Below are positions 8,449 through 16,766 of a stretch of 64,000 bases of DNA, piece by piece (positions within the stretch are counted from its first letter, which is position 1; each line of letters opens with the position of its first letter). Made by a program: the position numbers and the translations under genes. Below the pieces are notes generated by a model, which did no database searches, was not told the DNA's origin, and saw nothing but the letters and a program-made list of their open reading frames with translations. The stretch lies in assembly GCF_004299445.1 (NCBI RefSeq), contig NZ_SCTC01000052.1, positions 1 to 64,000 of the forward strand. The letters run 5' to 3'. The DNA comes from Phenylobacterium sp. (GTDB lineage: Bacteria; Pseudomonadota; Alphaproteobacteria; Caulobacterales; Caulobacteraceae).

Positions 8449-9033
8449 GTTCGTCTCCTTCGTTTCGCTGCGGGACCATCCCGCCGCTTCGTGGGGAGGA
8501 GACGGCGACGGCCGCCGAGGGGACGGTCACACCCCGCCCCGCGCCCGGAGGGGGTGAAGCTGCACGCCAGGAAGCAAGCCGGGTTGAACGGCGCCGGGCC
8601 GGCGCCAGACCTCAGGACCAGGAAGCCGGTGGAGATGGTTCGCTAAGCGCTACGTCAGACGACCTCTGACCAACCCAGCCGCCGGTCAGGCCCAGACGCC
8701 TGCTCGTGGAGACACCAAGCGACGCCTCCACCTCGACGATCGGCTCACCTGGCGACCGGCCGCTCAGGACAAGGCCCGGGCGAGGGTCATAAGCATCATG
8801 CAGGCCACGCAGCCGCCTTCGTCAGCCCACGCAGCAGCGACGACGGGTGAGGAAGGATAGCCGGCAGGTAGCCCCTGCAAGACGGCTCGCTTCCGCGGAC
8901 GAGAATGTCCTTGTGCAGCTCCGCCCCGCGACGCGCGGCGCACCCCGGGTGCGGTCCGCTCCGGGGCCGCTCAGTGCCGGCAGGAAATCCTCATCCGTCG
9001 CGCATGCCGCGCGCGGGCAACGAAGGAGGACTT
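8449..9033. other. Non-coding stretch upstream of small genes
   Basis: About 585 bases with no reading frame that I can support; the long plus-strand frame crossing it looks like GC-driven chance. The bases next to 8449 should carry the promoter of the leftward pair. GC-rich inverted repeats are present but none is clear enough to name as an origin of transfer or an RNA gene. Confidence 0.3.
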
Positions 9034-9129
9034 ATGACATGCCCCGACATCACGACCCTGATCGCATCTCTGGCCGCCATGTTCGCAGCGCTCGCCAAGC
9101 TTGTCTGGAGCATCCGCCGGAGGCGGTAG
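9034..9129 (+). CDS. 31-residue membrane micro-protein
   Basis: A very short frame with an excellent AAGGAGG site five bases before its ATG. It encodes one hydrophobic helix (about residues 6-25) ending in four Arg residues. Size and layout resemble single-helix stress proteins or type I toxins such as Ldr or TisB, but I see no defined antisense RNA. Evidence is the ribosome site and membrane pattern only. Confidence 0.45.
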   Translation: MTCPDITTLIASLAAMFAALAKLVWSIRRRR

Positions 9130-9226
9130 TGAACAGCGGCCAAGCCCGCGGCTTCAAGCAGACCTCCAACGCCTCCGTCAGCGCGTTAGGTCAGGCGGGC
9201 AATCAGCGCTTGAAAAGTCGTATGGG

Positions 9227-10432
9227 TCACCCGGCGTTCTCGTCAGCCGACGGATTGGCGAGCCAGCGAGCCAGCTCGTCCTGCGAGACAACCTGTTCCA
9301 ACGGCACCTTGAGCAAAAGATGGGCGGCGCGATGGATGGCCTCGGAAAGAATGGCTTCCTTCATGGCCTCATCTTCCACGACGACATCTCCGCTAACGCC
9401 GTGCCGCTCGAACACGTCGCCCACGATCCGTTCGATCGCTCTCGATGTGCCGATGTCGTTCGCAAGCTTGAGGATCGCGCCGACGCGTTGGGGCATGACC
9501 GTCGCGAAATCGGCATGGCTGGGCGACGCTAGCCATGCCCAGGAAACGTCATCGATGACCGACGGCTCTTCCGACCAGTTGGCCTGGTTCATCGGATCGG
9601 AGACCAGCGCGAGCTGCAAATTCGGCGGACCACCTTCCTCGGCGAGCACCACCTGCCAGGCCAACATGTTGTAGAGCGTGAAATGCCCCAGCACCCGACC
9701 GTGCTCGTCGCTACGCACGCATACGAGATTGAACGCGGTGCCGTAGAGCTCGATCAGCTGGGCGACATTGGGCAGCAAGCGGTCATCGAGATGGGTTCTC
9801 TCGCGCACGAAGGTTTCGCTGCCGACGTTCACGAAACTGCGCGCAAGGTCGAAGGGAGTGCTTCGCGTCACGTCGTTGCCAACGGCCAGCGCCGTGATCT
9901 CCAGGCATGCTTTGACCATCGATCGGATGGCGAGTTCTCCTCCGAAGGAGAAGCGACCGTGCATCGACCCGACCCGCCGTTGAATTGCTCGGGCTTCCCC
10001 GTCGGGAAGTAGCTGCCGCACGCGATCCTCTGGCATTTTCACCTGCGCCGCGATGTGAGGGATCATTTCTGCCAGATGCTCCGGTGAGCGAACGTCCACC
10101 TCAAGCCGTATTCCTTCATCTTCGCGAATGATGCGGAACGGGCTCGCTCGGCTGTCTGCAGTGCCGTTGGGGAGGAAATCGACGACTTCATCGCCGGCCT
10201 TCACTCCCTTGATCGTCGGCGGAGGCTTGCCCGTGCCCGAGTAGAGCTGAAGCAAGTTTCGCAGCAGCGGGACCTGGTTCGCGAGAGCCGCGTCGATGGA
10301 GCCTCCGAACTCATTGTTGCAGACGGAGCAGATCAGTTTCTTGGAGGTCTTGCGGCCGCCCAGCGCATTGAGGAGCACGTGCTCCGGCTTAGTCGCCGCA
10401 TCGAGCTTGTTATCGCAGAACAGGCAGGTCAT
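9227..10432 (-). CDS. HNH_5-type endonuclease-like protein
   Basis: A 401-residue protein. The N-terminus carries CLFC (residues 3-6), EHV at about 18-20 and CSVCNNEFGG at about 35-44, the arrangement of HNH_5 domains in which two CxxC pairs bind zinc around the nuclease core. The remaining 350 residues have no recognised motif and appear alpha/beta. It stands alone beside a tRNA and an integrase, a usual place for defence cargo. A role in restriction of foreign DNA is inference. Confidence 0.7.
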   Translation of the reverse strand: MTCLFCDNKLDAATKPEHVLLNALGGRKTSKKLICSVCNNEFGGSIDAALANQVPLLRNLLQLYSGTGKPPPTIKGVKAGDEVVDFLPNGTADSRASPFRIIREDEGIRLEVDVRSPEHLAEMIPHIAAQVKMPEDRVRQLLPDGEARAIQRRVGSMHGRFSFGGELAIRSMVKACLEITALAVGNDVTRSTPFDLARSFVNVGSETFVRERTHLDDRLLPNVAQLIELYGTAFNLVCVRSDEHGRVLGHFTLYNMLAWQVVLAEEGGPPNLQLALVSDPMNQANWSEEPSVIDDVSWAWLASPSHADFATVMPQRVGAILKLANDIGTSRAIERIVGDVFERHGVSGDVVVEDEAMKEAILSEAIHRAAHLLLKVPLEQVVSQDELARWLANPSADENAG

Positions 10433-10619
10433 CGCTGTGAGCGTCCCGAGGCGTGTCGTTTCGATTGACCGGATTGTCGTGTCACGACGTGGGGATGAGG
10501 AGCGTGATTTGATAGCCCTCGAACGCGTGGCCGTTTCCCGTCAGGGATACCTCGGCCAACGTGCCGCCGGTGTCGGCGGCACTCGCGAGCGCAGCGAGCG
10601 CGCGGTTCCTCGCTGAAGG

Positions 10620-10704
10620 TGGTGCCCCCGGTCGGACTCGAACCGACACACCTCGCGGTACCGGATTTTGAATCCGGCGCGTCTACCAATTCCACCACAG
10701 GGGC
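10620..10704 (-). tRNA. tRNA-Leu(CAA), complete
   Basis: Read on the minus strand, the sequence folds as an 85-base class II tRNA: a seven-pair acceptor stem beginning GCCCCTG, a D arm with GGTAGA, an anticodon stem CCGGA/TCCGG enclosing loop TTCAAAA (anticodon CAA, reading UUG), a variable arm, a T arm with TTCGAGT, and encoded CCA. It lies just downstream of the integrase gene and inside the inferred element, because another tRNA-Leu fragment marks the boundary at 12178-12215. Confidence 0.93.
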
Positions 10705-10760
10705 CCGAGCCGTTCTATAGCGAGGCGGATTCCAGAAGCCAACCGGTTTCGATGGCAACG

Positions 10761-12047
10761 TCAAGAATTCAGTCGCGTACGCTTTCGCATTGCTGACTTC
10801 GGCTTAGCCCGCGGCGCTTCCCGCCTGACATTGATAGCAGATGCGTCGATCATGTTCTTGATGTGAGAAGCATAATACTTCTCGATCATCTCAACACTGG
10901 TTCGACAGTTTTTGGCGATCTGATAGATGTCCGCGCCTTCCATAAGGCGCATGGAAATGTAGGTATGACGGAGGCTGTACGCTGTTCGGCGGTTTCCCTC
11001 CCGGTCAAACTTCAGGTCCAGTTCGTCCAGAATGGTGTTCAGGAGCTCGCGCTGCGGCAGACCGAACACCCGGTCTTTCGGCTGGAGCTTGTGGCGTTTG
11101 ACCATGCGCTGAAATGGCAGCACTGCGCCGGGCATGCTCTTGCAGAAGCCCACGCCGCGTTTCCCCCGGACCTCGATTTCGAGAATGCGTTCGCCCGTTG
11201 CTTCATCGGTAACGATGGCAACGTCTCGAAATTCGATGCGCGCGGCCTCGTCTGGCCGCAAACCGGTGTTGACCATGAACAGCACATAGTCGTGCAGGTC
11301 TTCGCACGCCCCACGCCACCGCTCCTTCTTCGGGTTCTTGGCGCGATCGCGCGTCGCTTCGTAGAGACGCTTGTACTCCTCGGGCGAGAACCACGCGCGA
11401 TGGCTGATCTTGCCCGAGGCCTTGTAGGGCGCGGAGAGGTCCGGAAGGTACGGCAGCCAACCGTGACGGTTGGCCGTCTTCAGCACATGCCGGAGAGTGA
11501 TGATCTCGTGATGCAGCGTTGTCCGACCTGGGCGCTTCGGCGATCCTGACTTCGGATCCTTCATGATCCGCCCGGTCTTCGGATCGCGCACCGGCTGCCC
11601 ATTCGCGTCCAGCAACATCGTCTGAGTGGCGGGGTCCTTTCGAGACGTCATCCGATGGATGCGGTAGTCCTGGACCATACCTGGAGTGATCTCGGTGACG
11701 ATGGTGTCACCGAAGAACGGGAGCAGATGCACCCGCAGCCTCAGGCCGTGGCTCGCCACATAGAGCGGATTGCGCTCGCCCTGAGTGATGACTTCATACT
11801 CCTTGAGGAAGTAATCGGCCGCCTTGCGGAAGGTCGTGCCGGTCTTGAGGTCACCGCCTCGGTACTTGCCGAGAAGCTCAAGATACCAGTCGCGCGCAAC
11901 GTCCTTGGCGCGCGCCAGGCTCTCCTCGCCAGTGGACTTCTTGTGCTGCTTGTTTCCGAAGGTGCAGGACGCTTGCCAAAACGGACTGCGCGGACGCTGG
12001 AAAAGCTGAACCTTGTTGTCGAGAAGCGAGTGTCTCGTGGCGTCCAT
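10761..12047 (-). CDS. Phage-type tyrosine integrase
   Basis: A 428-residue site-specific recombinase. An N-terminal arm-binding and core-binding part is followed by the catalytic domain with Arg in TGLRPDEA, SLRHTY for box II, and tyrosine in EKYYASHI. The ATG at 12047 has AGGT upstream; a GTG at 12059 is the alternative. The gene starts about 130 bases from the tRNA-Leu fragment that looks like the attachment site, the usual arrangement of int and attP. It most likely integrated the accessory region lying to its left. Confidence 0.88.
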   Translation of the reverse strand: MDATRHSLLDNKVQLFQRPRSPFWQASCTFGNKQHKKSTGEESLARAKDVARDWYLELLGKYRGGDLKTGTTFRKAADYFLKEYEVITQGERNPLYVASHGLRLRVHLLPFFGDTIVTEITPGMVQDYRIHRMTSRKDPATQTMLLDANGQPVRDPKTGRIMKDPKSGSPKRPGRTTLHHEIITLRHVLKTANRHGWLPYLPDLSAPYKASGKISHRAWFSPEEYKRLYEATRDRAKNPKKERWRGACEDLHDYVLFMVNTGLRPDEAARIEFRDVAIVTDEATGERILEIEVRGKRGVGFCKSMPGAVLPFQRMVKRHKLQPKDRVFGLPQRELLNTILDELDLKFDREGNRRTAYSLRHTYISMRLMEGADIYQIAKNCRTSVEMIEKYYASHIKNMIDASAINVRREAPRAKPKSAMRKRTRLNS

Positions 12048-12072
12048 GGTGACCTGCACCGTGAGGGTGGAA

Positions 12073-12099
12073 AGTGCGCTAGTGCGCTTGGAGTGCGCT
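12073..12099. repeat. Three direct repeats upstream of integrase
   Basis: The octamer AGTGCGCT occurs three times, at 12073-12080, 12081-12088 and 12092-12099. They lie between the integrase start and the attachment site. Likely roles are integrase arm-binding sites or an operator that controls int. Confidence 0.5.
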
Positions 12100-12177
12100 A
12101 GCCAACTGAACCTTCACCATATAGTTAGATCATTGTTTTTACAAGCATTTTGTTGGCATCGCGTTGATTTTACTCGG

Positions 12178-12215
12178 TTTTGAGTCTGCCGCGTCTACCA
12201 TTTCGCCACTGGGGC
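12178..12215 (-). pseudogene. 5' half of tRNA-Leu, element attachment site
   Basis: On the minus strand these 38 bases match the 5' half of a tRNA-Leu: acceptor strand GCCCCAG, a D arm with TGGTAGA, anticodon 5' strand GCAGA and loop CTCAAAA. The sequence that follows does not complete the anticodon stem. It differs at several positions from the complete tRNA-Leu at 10620-10704, so it is not a recent duplicate. It marks the boundary between accessory DNA and the core chromosome. Confidence 0.7.
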
Positions 12216-12289
12216 AGCGGCGGGTGAACATAGGCGCCGCATCGCGTCCGTCAACGCGAGCCTTGCGCCGAGGCGGTCGAGGTCGTACC

Positions 12290-12304
12290 TGATAATCGTT
12301 CGCA
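12290..12304. promoter_or_regulatory. Possible Fur box before feoAB
   Basis: TGATAATCGTTCGCA keeps a perfect left half of the 7-1-7 Fur consensus (TGATAAT) and four of seven right-half bases. It lies about 30 bases before feoA, where iron control is expected. The right half is degenerate. Confidence 0.4.
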
Positions 12305-12332
12305 AGACGGCGGGCGCAGGGATCAATCTTCG

Positions 12333-12653
12333 ATGCACGAGATGCTGGCCGAGGTCGCTGACGCCGCCACGATGGAAGCGAACGGGCTCTCCCGCCTCAG
12401 CCAGGCTCAGGCCGGCGACCGGGGCGTGATCGCCGAGGTGCGCGCCGACCACGCCAACGACCATGGCGGGGTCGATGTCCATGAACTGGAGCGCCGCCTG
12501 CTCGAGTTCGGCTTCGTCGAGGGCGCCCGCTTCGAGATCCTGCATCAGGGCTTGTTCGGCGCGGACCCCATCGCCGTGAAGCTGGACGACATGCGCGTGG
12601 CGCTGCGTCGCCGCGACGCTTCGGACGTCTGGGTGCGGCTGCAAGACAAATGA
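12333..12653 (+). CDS. feoA: Ferrous iron transport protein A
   Basis: A small SH3-like cytosolic protein that supports FeoB in Fe(II) uptake. The frame encodes 106 residues; the FeoA domain (GDRGVIAEV, then LLEFGFVEGARFEIL and DPIAVKL) begins near residue 25. An internal Met at residue 14 could be the true start, as FeoA is usually about 80 residues. The last four bases overlap the feoB start as ATGA. A possible Fur site lies upstream. Confidence 0.88.
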   Translation: MHEMLAEVADAATMEANGLSRLSQAQAGDRGVIAEVRADHANDHGGVDVHELERRLLEFGFVEGARFEILHQGLFGADPIAVKLDDMRVALRRRDASDVWVRLQDK

Positions 12654-14524
12654 GTGAAGCTGTGGCGCGACCTGCCCGCGTGGCGCTGGTCGGCAATCCC
12701 AACACCGGCAAGACCGCCCTCTTCAACGCCCTGACCGGCGGCCGCCAGAAGGTCGCCAACTATGCCGGCGTGACCGTCGAGCGGAAGGAAGGCTTCGTCA
12801 CCACGGCCGGCGGCCGCAATCTCTCGATCCTGGACCTGCCCGGAACCTATTCCCTGCGCGCGCGCAGCCCCGACGAGGTGGTGACACGTGACGCGGTGCT
12901 TGGCCGGCTGGAGGGCGAGGTCGCGCCTGACGTGGTGCTGGCGGTGGCCGACGCGACCAATCTTCGCCTCGTGCTGCGGCTGATCCTGGAGCTCAAGGCG
13001 GTGGGCCGGCCGATGGTGCTGGCGCTCAACATGTACGACATCGCCCAGCGCCAGGGTCTGCGCATCGACCTGGAGGGCCTGGAGCGCGAGCTGGGCTGCC
13101 CGATCGTCACCACAGTGGCCACCCGCAAGCGCGGCATCGATGAGCTGACCGCCAAGGTCGACGCCCTGATCGCCTCGGGCCAGCTGGCCACCGACAACGT
13201 CTGGCGCGAGCCATCGGCCGGCGAGATCCGCGACGCTCACCGCGAGGCGCAGCGCATCCTGAAGGCGTACGTCCGTCCGCCCGAGCGTCCCGACACGATG
13301 ACGGGGCGCGTCGATGCTGTCCTTCTGCACCCGGTCGCCGGGCTGGCGATCCTGCTGGGACTGCTGTTCCTGATGTTCCAGGCGGTGTTCACCTGGGCCG
13401 GGCCGCCCGCCGACGCGATCGAGGCCGGGGTCGGCTGGCTGGGGACGCAGGTGGGTCTCCTGCTGCCGGACGGCCTGCTGGAGAGCCTGATCGTCGACGG
13501 CCTGTTCGCCGGCGTCGGCAGCGTGCTGGTGTTCCTGCCGCAGATCCTGGTGCTGTTCCTCTTTATCATCCTGCTCGAGGACTTCGGGTACATGGCGCGG
13601 GCCGCGTTCCTGATGGACAAGATCATGGGGGGCGCAGGACTTCACGGTCGGGCGTTCATCCCGCTCTTGTCATCGTTCGCCTGCGCGATCCCCGGGATCA
13701 TGGCGGCCCGTGTCATCGACCAGAAGCGTGACCGGCTGACGACGATCCTCGTGGCGCCTCTGATGACCTGCTCGGCGCGCATCCCGGTCTACACCCTGAT
13801 CATCGGGGCGTTTATCCCCGACCGAACCGTAGGACCGGGCCTCAACCTGCAGGGCCTGGTGATGTTTGGCCTCTACGCCACGGGCATCCTCTCGGCGCTG
13901 GCGGTCTCGTTCGTGATCCGCAAGGTGTTCTGGCGCGGCGCGGTCGAGCCGTTCCTGATGGAGCTGCCCACCTACAAGCTGCCCTCATTCGAGAACGTGG
14001 CGCGCAACCTGCTGCTGCGGGCGCAGATCTTCCTGAGCCGCGCCGGGCGCATCATCCTGCCGCTGATGGTTCTGGTGTGGGTTCTGTCCACCTTCCCCGG
14101 CCCACCGGCGAACGCCACGCTGCCCGCCATCGACTACAGCTTCGCGGGCATGATCGGGCACGCGATCCAGCCGCTCTTCGCGCCAATCGGGTTCAACTGG
14201 CAGATGGTGGTGGCGCTCATCCCCGGCTTCGCCGCCCGTGAGGTGGCCGTTGCCGCTCTGGGCACCGTCTATGCGGTCGGCGACGCCGAAGCCAATGTGG
14301 GCGCCCTGGGCGCGCGACTGGCCGAGCAGTGGAGCCTGGCCACCGGCCTGTCGTTTCTGGCCTGGTACATCTTCGCCCCGCAGTGCGCCGCAACCCTGGG
14401 CGTCGTGAAGCGCGAGACCAACTCGTGGCTCTGGATGGGCGTGATGTTCGCCTACATGGTCACCCTGGCCTACCTGGCCTCGTTCCTGGTCTACCATGGG
14501 GCGGTCGCCCTGGGCTGGGGATAG
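12650..14524 (+). CDS. feoB: Ferrous iron transporter B
   Basis: A 624-residue inner-membrane Fe(II) transporter with an N-terminal G-protein domain: G1 GNPNTGKT near residue 15, G3 DLPGTYS and G4 NMYD, followed by two Gate regions and about ten membrane helices. It lacks the long C-terminal extension of enterobacterial FeoB and matches shorter alphaproteobacterial forms. It is translationally coupled to feoA. The motif LLSSFACAIPGIMAAR marks the first Gate. Confidence 0.95.
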   Translation: MSEAVARPARVALVGNPNTGKTALFNALTGGRQKVANYAGVTVERKEGFVTTAGGRNLSILDLPGTYSLRARSPDEVVTRDAVLGRLEGEVAPDVVLAVADATNLRLVLRLILELKAVGRPMVLALNMYDIAQRQGLRIDLEGLERELGCPIVTTVATRKRGIDELTAKVDALIASGQLATDNVWREPSAGEIRDAHREAQRILKAYVRPPERPDTMTGRVDAVLLHPVAGLAILLGLLFLMFQAVFTWAGPPADAIEAGVGWLGTQVGLLLPDGLLESLIVDGLFAGVGSVLVFLPQILVLFLFIILLEDFGYMARAAFLMDKIMGGAGLHGRAFIPLLSSFACAIPGIMAARVIDQKRDRLTTILVAPLMTCSARIPVYTLIIGAFIPDRTVGPGLNLQGLVMFGLYATGILSALAVSFVIRKVFWRGAVEPFLMELPTYKLPSFENVARNLLLRAQIFLSRAGRIILPLMVLVWVLSTFPGPPANATLPAIDYSFAGMIGHAIQPLFAPIGFNWQMVVALIPGFAAREVAVAALGTVYAVGDAEANVGALGARLAEQWSLATGLSFLAWYIFAPQCAATLGVVKRETNSWLWMGVMFAYMVTLAYLASFLVYHGAVALGWG

Positions 14525-14621
14525 GCACCACGGGGTCGAGTCGGGAGATCGCCCCCGGGTTGCGTTAATTTCGCTTTTTCCGTGCGTTTTAACCCGCCGA
14601 TAAAGGAGTGGGGGGAAAGCT

Positions 14622-14954
14622 GTGTCCGCCATGCAGAACCAGCTGGAAATCGCCCGGGACGCGCCCACGGGGAAAAGGCCGATCAAGGTCAAGAAGACCC
14701 TGTGCAAGCGCGTCCGCGAGGCCCTCCTTTCGCTCGGCGGCGAAGCGCACCGATCGATCGTGATTGAGCAGGTGGCCCGAAATCTCGGCCACGATGTCCG
14801 TCAGATCCCCGAGGAGTTGCAGCTCGAGGTCATCGTCTCGTTCGAGCAGACGTGGCGCGACGAGCGCAAGCGAGCGGCCTACGGCTTCCACCTGCCGTTC
14901 GGCGAAGGCTCGCACCGCTGGGGCGTCCGCATGGAAGACGCGCTCGCGGCCTAG
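14622..14954 (+). CDS. Conserved hypothetical protein
   Basis: A 110-residue basic protein from a GTG start with GGGGGAAAG upstream; an ATG three codons later is an alternative. The sequence is soluble, with a Lys/Arg-rich region at about residues 17-32 followed by alpha/beta sequence. No domain is recognised. It is monocistronic and overlaps the convergent marR stop by four bases. Confidence 0.6.
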   Translation: MSAMQNQLEIARDAPTGKRPIKVKKTLCKRVREALLSLGGEAHRSIVIEQVARNLGHDVRQIPEELQLEVIVSFEQTWRDERKRAAYGFHLPFGEGSHRWGVRMEDALAA

Positions 14955-15499
14955 CCCGGGATCTTCGGCGGCTCACCTTCGCCCGATAGCTGTCCCGCGG
15001 CAGCCTGCAGCCGGGTCAGCAGACGCTTGAGCAGCGTGACGTCCTCGGGCGAGAGGCCCGCGATCAGCGCCGCCTCATAGGCCAACGCCAGCGGCGCGAT
15101 CTCGGAATGCAGGCTCCTGCCCTCTGGCGTCAGGGTCAGCACATGGCTGCGGCCGTCGGTCTTGTTCTCCGCCCGCTTGATCAGGCGGCGCTTCACCAGT
15201 CCCTGAGCGGCGCGGCTGACCGTGACCTTGTCCATCACCGTACGCGCGACGATCTGCACCTGAGTCATGCCGCCGTCTTCCGCCAGCACACAGATCAGCC
15301 GCCATTGCGGGACGGTCAGGCCAAAGCGGTCCTCGTAGGCCCGCGCGATCAGGCCGGACACGGCGTTCGACGCCACCGACAGGCGGTAAGGCAGATAGGC
15401 GTCCAGTTTCAGCCCGCCTTCGGCCTCGACGCTGTGCAGGGTGAGGCCGTCCTGCGCGGCGCCCTGGGGACCCCGCCCGCCGGAGCGCAGCAGGCTCAT
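14951..15499 (-). CDS. MarR family regulator of tyrosine operon
   Basis: A 182-residue winged-helix repressor: LTVPQWRLICVL, then TQVQIVARTVMDKVTVSRAAQGLVKR across the recognition helix and wing. The start at 15499 overlaps the FAA hydrolase stop as ATGA, so it is the last gene of the homogentisate operon. An 18-base palindrome before hppD is its likely operator, which would give autoregulation. Ligand (an aromatic intermediate) is inferred from context only. Confidence 0.85.
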   Translation of the reverse strand: MSLLRSGGRGPQGAAQDGLTLHSVEAEGGLKLDAYLPYRLSVASNAVSGLIARAYEDRFGLTVPQWRLICVLAEDGGMTQVQIVARTVMDKVTVSRAAQGLVKRRLIKRAENKTDGRSHVLTLTPEGRSLHSEIAPLALAYEAALIAGLSPEDVTLLKRLLTRLQAAAGQLSGEGEPPKIPG

Positions 15500-16500
15500 G
15501 CCGGAGCGACCTGCTGTTCGATGGCGCCGAAGATCGAGTGGCGCCGGGCGTCGACCATCTGGATGCGCACGGTGTCGCCGTGCTTCATGAAGGGCGTCAC
15601 CGGCTTGCCGCCGAGCAGCGTCTCGACGGTTCGCACCTCGGCCAGGCACGAATAACCCAGCCCGCCCTGGTCGATTGGCTTGCCCGGACCGCCGTCATCA
15701 TCGCGGTTCGAGACCGTGCCTGAACCGATGATGGTCCCGGCCGCGAGGTTCCGGGTCCTGGCGGCGTGCGCGATCAGCGTGCCGAAGTCGAAGGTCATGT
15801 CGACGCCGGCGTCGGCCTCGCCCAGCGGCTTGCCGTTCAGCTCGACCTCCAGCTTCCCATGCAGCTTGCCGTCCTTGAAGTTCGGCAGCGCGTCAGGAGT
15901 CACCGCCACCGGAGAGAACGCCGACGCGGGCTTGGACTGGAAGAAGCCAAAGCTCTTGGCGAGCTCGCCGGGGATCAGGTTGCGCAGGCTGACGTCGTTG
16001 CAGAGCATGACCAGACGGATGTGCTCCAGCGCCTCCTCGCGCGTCACGCCCATCGGCACGTCGCCGGTGACGACGGCGATCTCGCCCTCCATGTCGCAGC
16101 CCCAGGCCTCGTCCTTCAGCGGAATCGGGTCGCGCGGGCCCAGGAAGCCGTCCGAGCCGCCCTGGTACATTAAGGGATCGGTCCAGAAGCTCTCGGGCAT
16201 GTCGGCGGAGCGGGCCTGCCGCACCAGGGCTACATGGTTCACATAGGCCGAGCCGTCCGCCCACTGGTAGGCGCGCGGCAACGGGCTCATGGCGTCATGC
16301 TCATGGAACCGCGCCTTTGGCACCGAGCCGTGCTCCAGGCTCTCTGCCAGGCCGCGCAGCTCGGGCTCGCAGCGCTCCCAGTCGTCCAGCGCCGCCTGCA
16401 GCGTCAGCGCGATCCGGTCGGCCGGCGAGTACCAGGCGAGGTCGTTCGAGACCACCACCAGGCGGCCGTCCCGGCCCCCCTTCAACGACGCCAGCTTCAT
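15496..16500 (-). CDS. Fumarylacetoacetate hydrolase family protein
   Basis: A 334-residue FAA hydrolase. It cleaves fumarylacetoacetate to fumarate and acetoacetate as the last step of tyrosine breakdown. Metal-binding acidic residues are visible in DMEGEIAVV, and later in FDFGTLI and IIGSGTVSN. The short N-terminal domain is the bacterial form. Its start overlaps the small upstream gene and its stop overlaps marR. Related FAA hydrolases cleave other 2,4-diketo acids, but neighbouring hmgA and hppD support this role. Confidence 0.88.
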   Translation of the reverse strand: MKLASLKGGRDGRLVVVSNDLAWYSPADRIALTLQAALDDWERCEPELRGLAESLEHGSVPKARFHEHDAMSPLPRAYQWADGSAYVNHVALVRQARSADMPESFWTDPLMYQGGSDGFLGPRDPIPLKDEAWGCDMEGEIAVVTGDVPMGVTREEALEHIRLVMLCNDVSLRNLIPGELAKSFGFFQSKPASAFSPVAVTPDALPNFKDGKLHGKLEVELNGKPLGEADAGVDMTFDFGTLIAHAARTRNLAAGTIIGSGTVSNRDDDGGPGKPIDQGGLGYSCLAEVRTVETLLGGKPVTPFMKHGDTVRIQMVDARRHSIFGAIEQQVAPA

Positions 16501-16766
16501 GCGCTCTCCTTCGTGATCACCCGGGTCACCGTGACCCCGTCCTCGTAGGACCGAGGCTCATACACTCTCACTTCGACACGGATGTCACCGCCCGCGTCAT
16601 GCTCCCACATGTAGGCGCGCTCGAAACAGACATCGCGGCCGTCCGGTGTGAAGCCTTCGAACGTGTCGCCCCATGGCGTACTGGCGGCCAGGTCGCGCCA
16701 GCCCAGGGTCATGGCGCGGTCCAACTCGTCGACCGCGGCGTCCATCAGGTCGTCCTGCAGGCTCAC
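16497..16766 (-). CDS. Small protein of tyrosine operon
   Basis: An 89-residue soluble acidic protein encoded between hmgA and the FAA hydrolase gene, with 4-base overlaps at both ends. It has Trp-rich segments (LGWRDLA and YMWEHDAGG) and ends in beta-type sequence. I do not recognise the family. Its position suggests a function in aromatic catabolism. It is far too short for maleylacetoacetate isomerase, which is the step missing here. Confidence 0.65.
   Translation of the reverse strand: MSLQDDLMDAAVDELDRAMTLGWRDLAASTPWGDTFEGFTPDGRDVCFERAYMWEHDAGGDIRVEVRVYEPRSYEDGVTVTRVITKESA

Noticed and set aside
10429..10764. 111-residue minus-strand frame
   Set aside because: It covers the tRNA-Leu gene and has no protein features.
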